33,053 bases of DNA from Sedimentisphaerales bacterium (GTDB lineage: Bacteria; Planctomycetota; Phycisphaerae; Sedimentisphaerales; Anaerobacaceae). A program made the position numbers and the translations under genes. The first letter of the stretch is position 1. Each line of letters opens with the position of its first letter. Location of the stretch: assembly GCA_016930645.1 (NCBI GenBank), contig JAFGGH010000091.1:1-33053 (forward strand). Reading direction: 5' to 3'. Under the pieces are notes generated by a model. That model searched no databases, was not told the DNA's origin, and saw only the letters and a program-made list of their open reading frames with translations. Below are positions 30,318 to 33,053 of this stretch, piece after piece.

Positions 30318-31466
30318 TTATGGAGTTGAGAACAGATTTTGTTTGCAGAAGTAGGCTTTAATACCGTAGCTTTCACAGGTTTTTAAAAATGGCTCGACAA
30401 TTTGTTTTTTAGCAATTGTCTCCGGCAGCCGCCAGGAACCGCCGCGGAAAATAAGTTTATCAGGTTTGGCGACATATTCATAAACCTGTTTGAGTTGGTG
30501 CATTGCTTCAGGGATTGGCTTATATCTTGGAGCTATGATTTTCGCAACGGAATAAACTATGTGCAACATACCGTTTTCTTCAGCAAATCTTACAAGTTTT
30601 TCCAGGCCTGCAAGGCTTTGTGCATTCGGCAGTTGAAAATCGGATAGTGTGCTACCGTTAGGCAACGGATTACGAGGCAAAAGCGGATCGATTCGCAATG
30701 TAACAGGTATATCGTTTTGCCGAAGTTGCTGAATAGCCTGCATACGATTAGCTATTGACGGTGCGCCGGGGTCGTAAAAATCGGCATCTTGCTGGCTGGA
30801 AAATGCAAGGGATACTTCAATTCTTAAAGTTGGTACGGAATTGTCTTTGAAAAAATTTTGGCACAGATGTCCATCAGGCAGTTTAGTCCGTTCCTTTAAT
30901 GTATCTAAATATTGAAGTTCCAATAGGGCAGAAGGATTTTTCGTTAATATCACAATACTTGTAAAATACCGCCTGTATCGAAGTAGCTGTTGGAGAGTGT
31001 AAAGTGTTAATTTTTGATGTTGTTCGATTGGCTGTAACGGGTCGGTGCTGTTGGACAAATGCACCGGAGCAGGCGGCAGATTAAATTCTCTGATTTCAAC
31101 GAGGTCTTTTAGCAGTTTCTTTTTGAAATTGTCTTTGCACTTAGCCTGATTTGGTTCATAACCTTGTGCGTAACAATATTTACACTTATGACCGCAGCCG
31201 GCATAGACATTAATGCAATAGCGGTGGCCGCTGGGGAACTCTTTCTGGTCGGCAAAAGGGCAATACCACTTGACAACGCGCGGCCTTGTAACACCGAGTA
31301 CTTCTTTATCAGACTTGTGCGGTAGAAAATACCATGCCAAAACTGCCCGCTGTTCGGGATTGAATTTATCAAATACAGGCTTATATTTTGGATTAACTCT
31401 TTCAGCCGTTTTTAATCCCGCTTCGATGTCAATATCGAACAATTTCATAACATCATAATATTGCAT
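30318..31466 (-). CDS. Radical SAM protein, spore-photolyase-like/Rv2578c type
   Basis: A 382-residue protein. The [4Fe-4S] cluster motif is CGHKCKYC (C91, C95, C98) in YAGCGHKCKYCYA. After it come PVHLSNSTDPLQPIE and the strands TSIVILTKNPSALL and RIEVSLAFSS of the barrel. The layout matches the SplB-like radical SAM proteins, which use S-adenosylmethionine radicals. Direct DNA repair of UV products is known for SplB, but this branch is uncharacterised. It is divergent from the plus-strand lysis-like genes at 31526 and separate from the virion operon. The start at 31466 or the ATG six codons later are both possible. Confidence 0.82.
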   Translation of the reverse strand: MQYYDVMKLFDIDIEAGLKTAERVNPKYKPVFDKFNPEQRAVLAWYFLPHKSDKEVLGVTRPRVVKWYCPFADQKEFPSGHRYCINVYAGCGHKCKYCYAQGYEPNQAKCKDNFKKKLLKDLVEIREFNLPPAPVHLSNSTDPLQPIEQHQKLTLYTLQQLLRYRRYFTSIVILTKNPSALLELQYLDTLKERTKLPDGHLCQNFFKDNSVPTLRIEVSLAFSSQQDADFYDPGAPSIANRMQAIQQLRQNDIPVTLRIDPLLPRNPLPNGSTLSDFQLPNAQSLAGLEKLVRFAEENGMLHIVYSVAKIIAPRYKPIPEAMHQLKQVYEYVAKPDKLIFRGGSWRLPETIAKKQIVEPFLKTCESYGIKAYFCKQNLFSTP

Positions 31467-31525
31467 ACATCTCGAATTGTCCAGTAAGTTGAAGTAGGCC
31501 CTTTTTCCAATTTCGGAGTAGTATC

Positions 31526-31807
31526 ATGTCGGAAACGAATTCAAAAGTATGGCATTTTAACAGGCAGATAAATGTCTCGGTGGTAATTCAACTGGTCTTG
31601 CTCGCTTCATTGATACTCGGAAGCTGGGTCAATCTGCAACGCCAGCTCGATTTACTCCAGCACGATGTTACCTTGCTCTTGCAATGCCAAAAAGAATTCC
31701 AGCACAAGCTCGAATCACTTAACGAACGAAGCATCTCATACCAATACCGCCTCCAGGCCTTAGAACAAAATCCCAAATCTTATTACAATACTGACTCAAT
31801 AGAATAA
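31526..31807 (+). CDS. Single-pass membrane protein with coiled coil, i-spanin-like
   Basis: A 93-residue protein with a short N-terminal stretch, a membrane segment (about 17-36, VSVVIQLVLLASLILGSWV) and a coiled-coil periplasmic region (QRQLDLLQHDVTLLLQCQKE, then FQHKLESLNERSISYQYRLQ). Such a layout is typical of inner-membrane spanins, which act with an outer-membrane lipoprotein at phage lysis. A lipoprotein gene follows 65 bases on, which supports but does not prove this. No holin or endolysin was recognised nearby. Confidence 0.55.
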   Translation: MSETNSKVWHFNRQINVSVVIQLVLLASLILGSWVNLQRQLDLLQHDVTLLLQCQKEFQHKLESLNERSISYQYRLQALEQNPKSYYNTDSIE

Positions 31808-31813
31808 GTAGGA

Positions 31814-31827
31814 TGGGGCTTGCCCCA
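31814..31827. repeat. TGGGGC-TT-GCCCCA hairpin between the spanin-like genes
   Basis: A perfect 6-bp stem with a 2-base centre lies in the gap after the coiled-coil membrane gene. No U-run follows. It may be a dispersed repeat or an RNA structure. Confidence 0.45.
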
Positions 31828-31872
31828 CCAAATCGAGTATCAAATTCCAACCATCATTTAAGGAGTTTAATC

Positions 31873-32448
31873 GTGAAAAAGTTTATTGTAATATCCCTGT
31901 TTCTTTTATGGCTGTGCGGCTGTGACTCGATTCGTTTTGCGCCGTCGGAAATCCAAAAGCAAAACGCCTACCTGCACAATCGCGTTACAAAAATCGCAGC
32001 CGATACCGCAAAAGATGAGTATGCCTCACAGAAGCTACAGGCCTTGACCGACTTATCTCATCTCCAGAGCAAATCTTATACGACTTATTTTGGTCTGCCA
32101 AAAGAGCTGCCTGATGCCGAATCGGCTGAAGATGTTCTTGCTCAATCGAATTACGCAATCGCCCAGACCTCGTTAGAACAATCCGCCGAGCGCCCCGACC
32201 CGTTTGAAACAGCGGACGCGCTTCTCGAATTAGCTATCGGAATATCAGCGGTGGTAGGTGGTGTCTATGGCACAAAAGCTGTCCGTTTTCTGAAAGAAGC
32301 CAGAGCCAAATCTCAAGCCTTGAAAGAAGTTGTCCAGGGCAACGAGCTTTTCAAAATCCAAAACCCCGATTCCAAAGAAACATTCAAACAAGCTCAGTCC
32401 GCCCAATCATCAGAAACCAAAAAACTCGTTACAGAGTTGAAAACCTGA
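31873..32448 (+). CDS. Lipoprotein, o-spanin-like or phage accessory
   Basis: A 191-residue protein starting with GTG, seven bases after AAGGAG; the frame opens earlier at 31813 but without a ribosome site. A lipobox is seen in FLLWLCGCDSI (LCGC), so it is probably lipid-anchored. A second hydrophobic stretch lies in LLELAIGISAVVGGVYGTKA, and RAKSQALKEVVQGNELFKIQ is seen after it, a pattern found in phage genes near the lysis cassette. An outer-spanin role is suggested by the preceding membrane coiled-coil gene. Length is greater than classical Rz1. Confidence 0.55.
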   Translation: MKKFIVISLFLLWLCGCDSIRFAPSEIQKQNAYLHNRVTKIAADTAKDEYASQKLQALTDLSHLQSKSYTTYFGLPKELPDAESAEDVLAQSNYAIAQTSLEQSAERPDPFETADALLELAIGISAVVGGVYGTKAVRFLKEARAKSQALKEVVQGNELFKIQNPDSKETFKQAQSAQSSETKKLVTELKT

Positions 32449-32454
32449 TGTATG

Positions 32455-32826
32455 CTATGAACTTGATTTGAGCCAGGCAATTGCTTCCTCTTCATTATCG
32501 AACAGTCGAAAATTAAGTAACGCGAATTTTGACACGTTTTGGAAGAGTTTGAACTTATTTTCCAGACTTGGATTGTATAAAATAGCTATTCTGTCTTCAG
32601 ACCCCACCCCGATTTCCCTGAACATCCGAGGCATATTATTTATTTGAAAAACAGAAAGCCCTTCCTTTAGATCTGTATGGTCTGCGAGAAACTTGTGTGT
32701 GTTATGTTTTTGTGCCAGGACGAATGCCTCCTGGCACATTTGCTTTTGTTTATCCCATTCTGTCCGGCCGGACGTTTTTACAAGTACAATACCTTCTTCT
32801 TCGAGATAATCAATAGTCCATTTCAT
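32455..32826 (-). CDS. STAS/SpoIIAA-like domain protein
   Basis: A 123-residue alpha/beta protein with EEEGIVLVKTSGRTEWDKQK, then EAFVLAQKHNTHKFLADHTD and EDRIAILYNPSLENKFKLFQ. Its end, FRLFDNEEEAIAWLKS, is the usual closing helix of the SpoIIAA-like or STAS-like family, small proteins of unclear function. AAAAGGAGCATCCG precedes the ATG. It is convergent with the lipoprotein gene, with six bases between stops. Confidence 0.7.
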   Translation of the reverse strand: MKWTIDYLEEEGIVLVKTSGRTEWDKQKQMCQEAFVLAQKHNTHKFLADHTDLKEGLSVFQINNMPRMFREIGVGSEDRIAILYNPSLENKFKLFQNVSKFALLNFRLFDNEEEAIAWLKSSS

Positions 32827-33053
32827 CGGATGCTCCTTTTACAAAAGATGTTGCAGACCAACCGGATTAATATAATTTGAGATTGCTGCAATTGTCAATA
32901 GCTTAGTCAGCCCAATCCCCCGAAACCCCAAAATTCGTTACTGAAATGAAGCTTTAAAAACCCTCCTTAGCCCGCATATTTCACAGGATTTTTACATTTT
33001 CTGATTGCAAAATGGCCTAACTACTTGTAGTATAATAAGTTATATTAAACACC
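32827..33053. other. Right-end intergenic stretch
   Basis: No gene is seen in these 227 bases. A TATAAT at 33031-33036 with a TTGCAA at 33005-33010 (20-base spacing) could be a weak promoter for a gene beyond the window. Confidence 0.35.

Overview
The window looks like a chromosomal segment of a Planctomycetota-type bacterium (a Phycisphaerae-like lineage is my guess) carrying an integrated or decaying tailed-phage element and several toxin-antitoxin (TA) modules. The taxonomic call rests on gene style only: moderate GC, a secreted family 2 glycosidase, a large two-domain envelope protein, and many small palindromic intergenic repeats. No rRNA, tRNA, CRISPR array, IS transposase or integrase was recognised.

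Left part (1-10.1 kb): a D12-class DNA adenine methyltransferase, a secreted GH2 beta-galactosidase-like enzyme and a hairpin-rich repeat. Two regulator/effector pairs follow on the minus strand: XRE + ImmA/IrrE-like, and mobile mystery A + B (HTH + Fic). They lie just downstream of a nitroreductase gene, and a copy of the nitroreductase 3' end lies beyond them. A GYD-domain protein and a large exported protein with an internal duplication complete this part.

Middle-left (10.1-16.2 kb, minus strand): phage-type early genes. In transcription order these are an HTH regulator, an ABC-type ATPase, a GNAT-fold protein, a ParB-N protein, a DUF1376 replication protein and a helicase-loader-like protein. 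Downstream of the loader gene sit two TA-like pairs: a nuclease-like protein + DUF2283, then Panacea/SocA + an unknown partner. Each is followed by another copy of the loader-gene 3' end. This stacking is the most unusual architecture in the window.

Control region and plus-strand arm (16.2-29.4 kb): a 604-base non-coding region holds an 18-bp perfect palindrome and two copies of a 10-bp palindrome around a promoter. It is followed by an HTH-Doc TA pair, a frameshifted DUF4186 gene and a PfkB kinase. A virion operon then runs from portal, scaffold and SU10-type capsid through connector and tail/baseplate genes to a hub-like protein. It includes a DUF2961/GH172-type jelly-roll protein. No terminase, tape measure, endolysin or integrase is visible, so the element is either incomplete, rearranged or dependent on genes elsewhere.

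Right end (29.4-33 kb): a DUF5678 + retropepsin-like pair, a radical SAM protein of the spore-photolyase-like/Rv2578c type, a membrane coiled-coil protein followed by a lipoprotein (arranged like inner and outer spanins), and a STAS/SpoIIAA-like protein.
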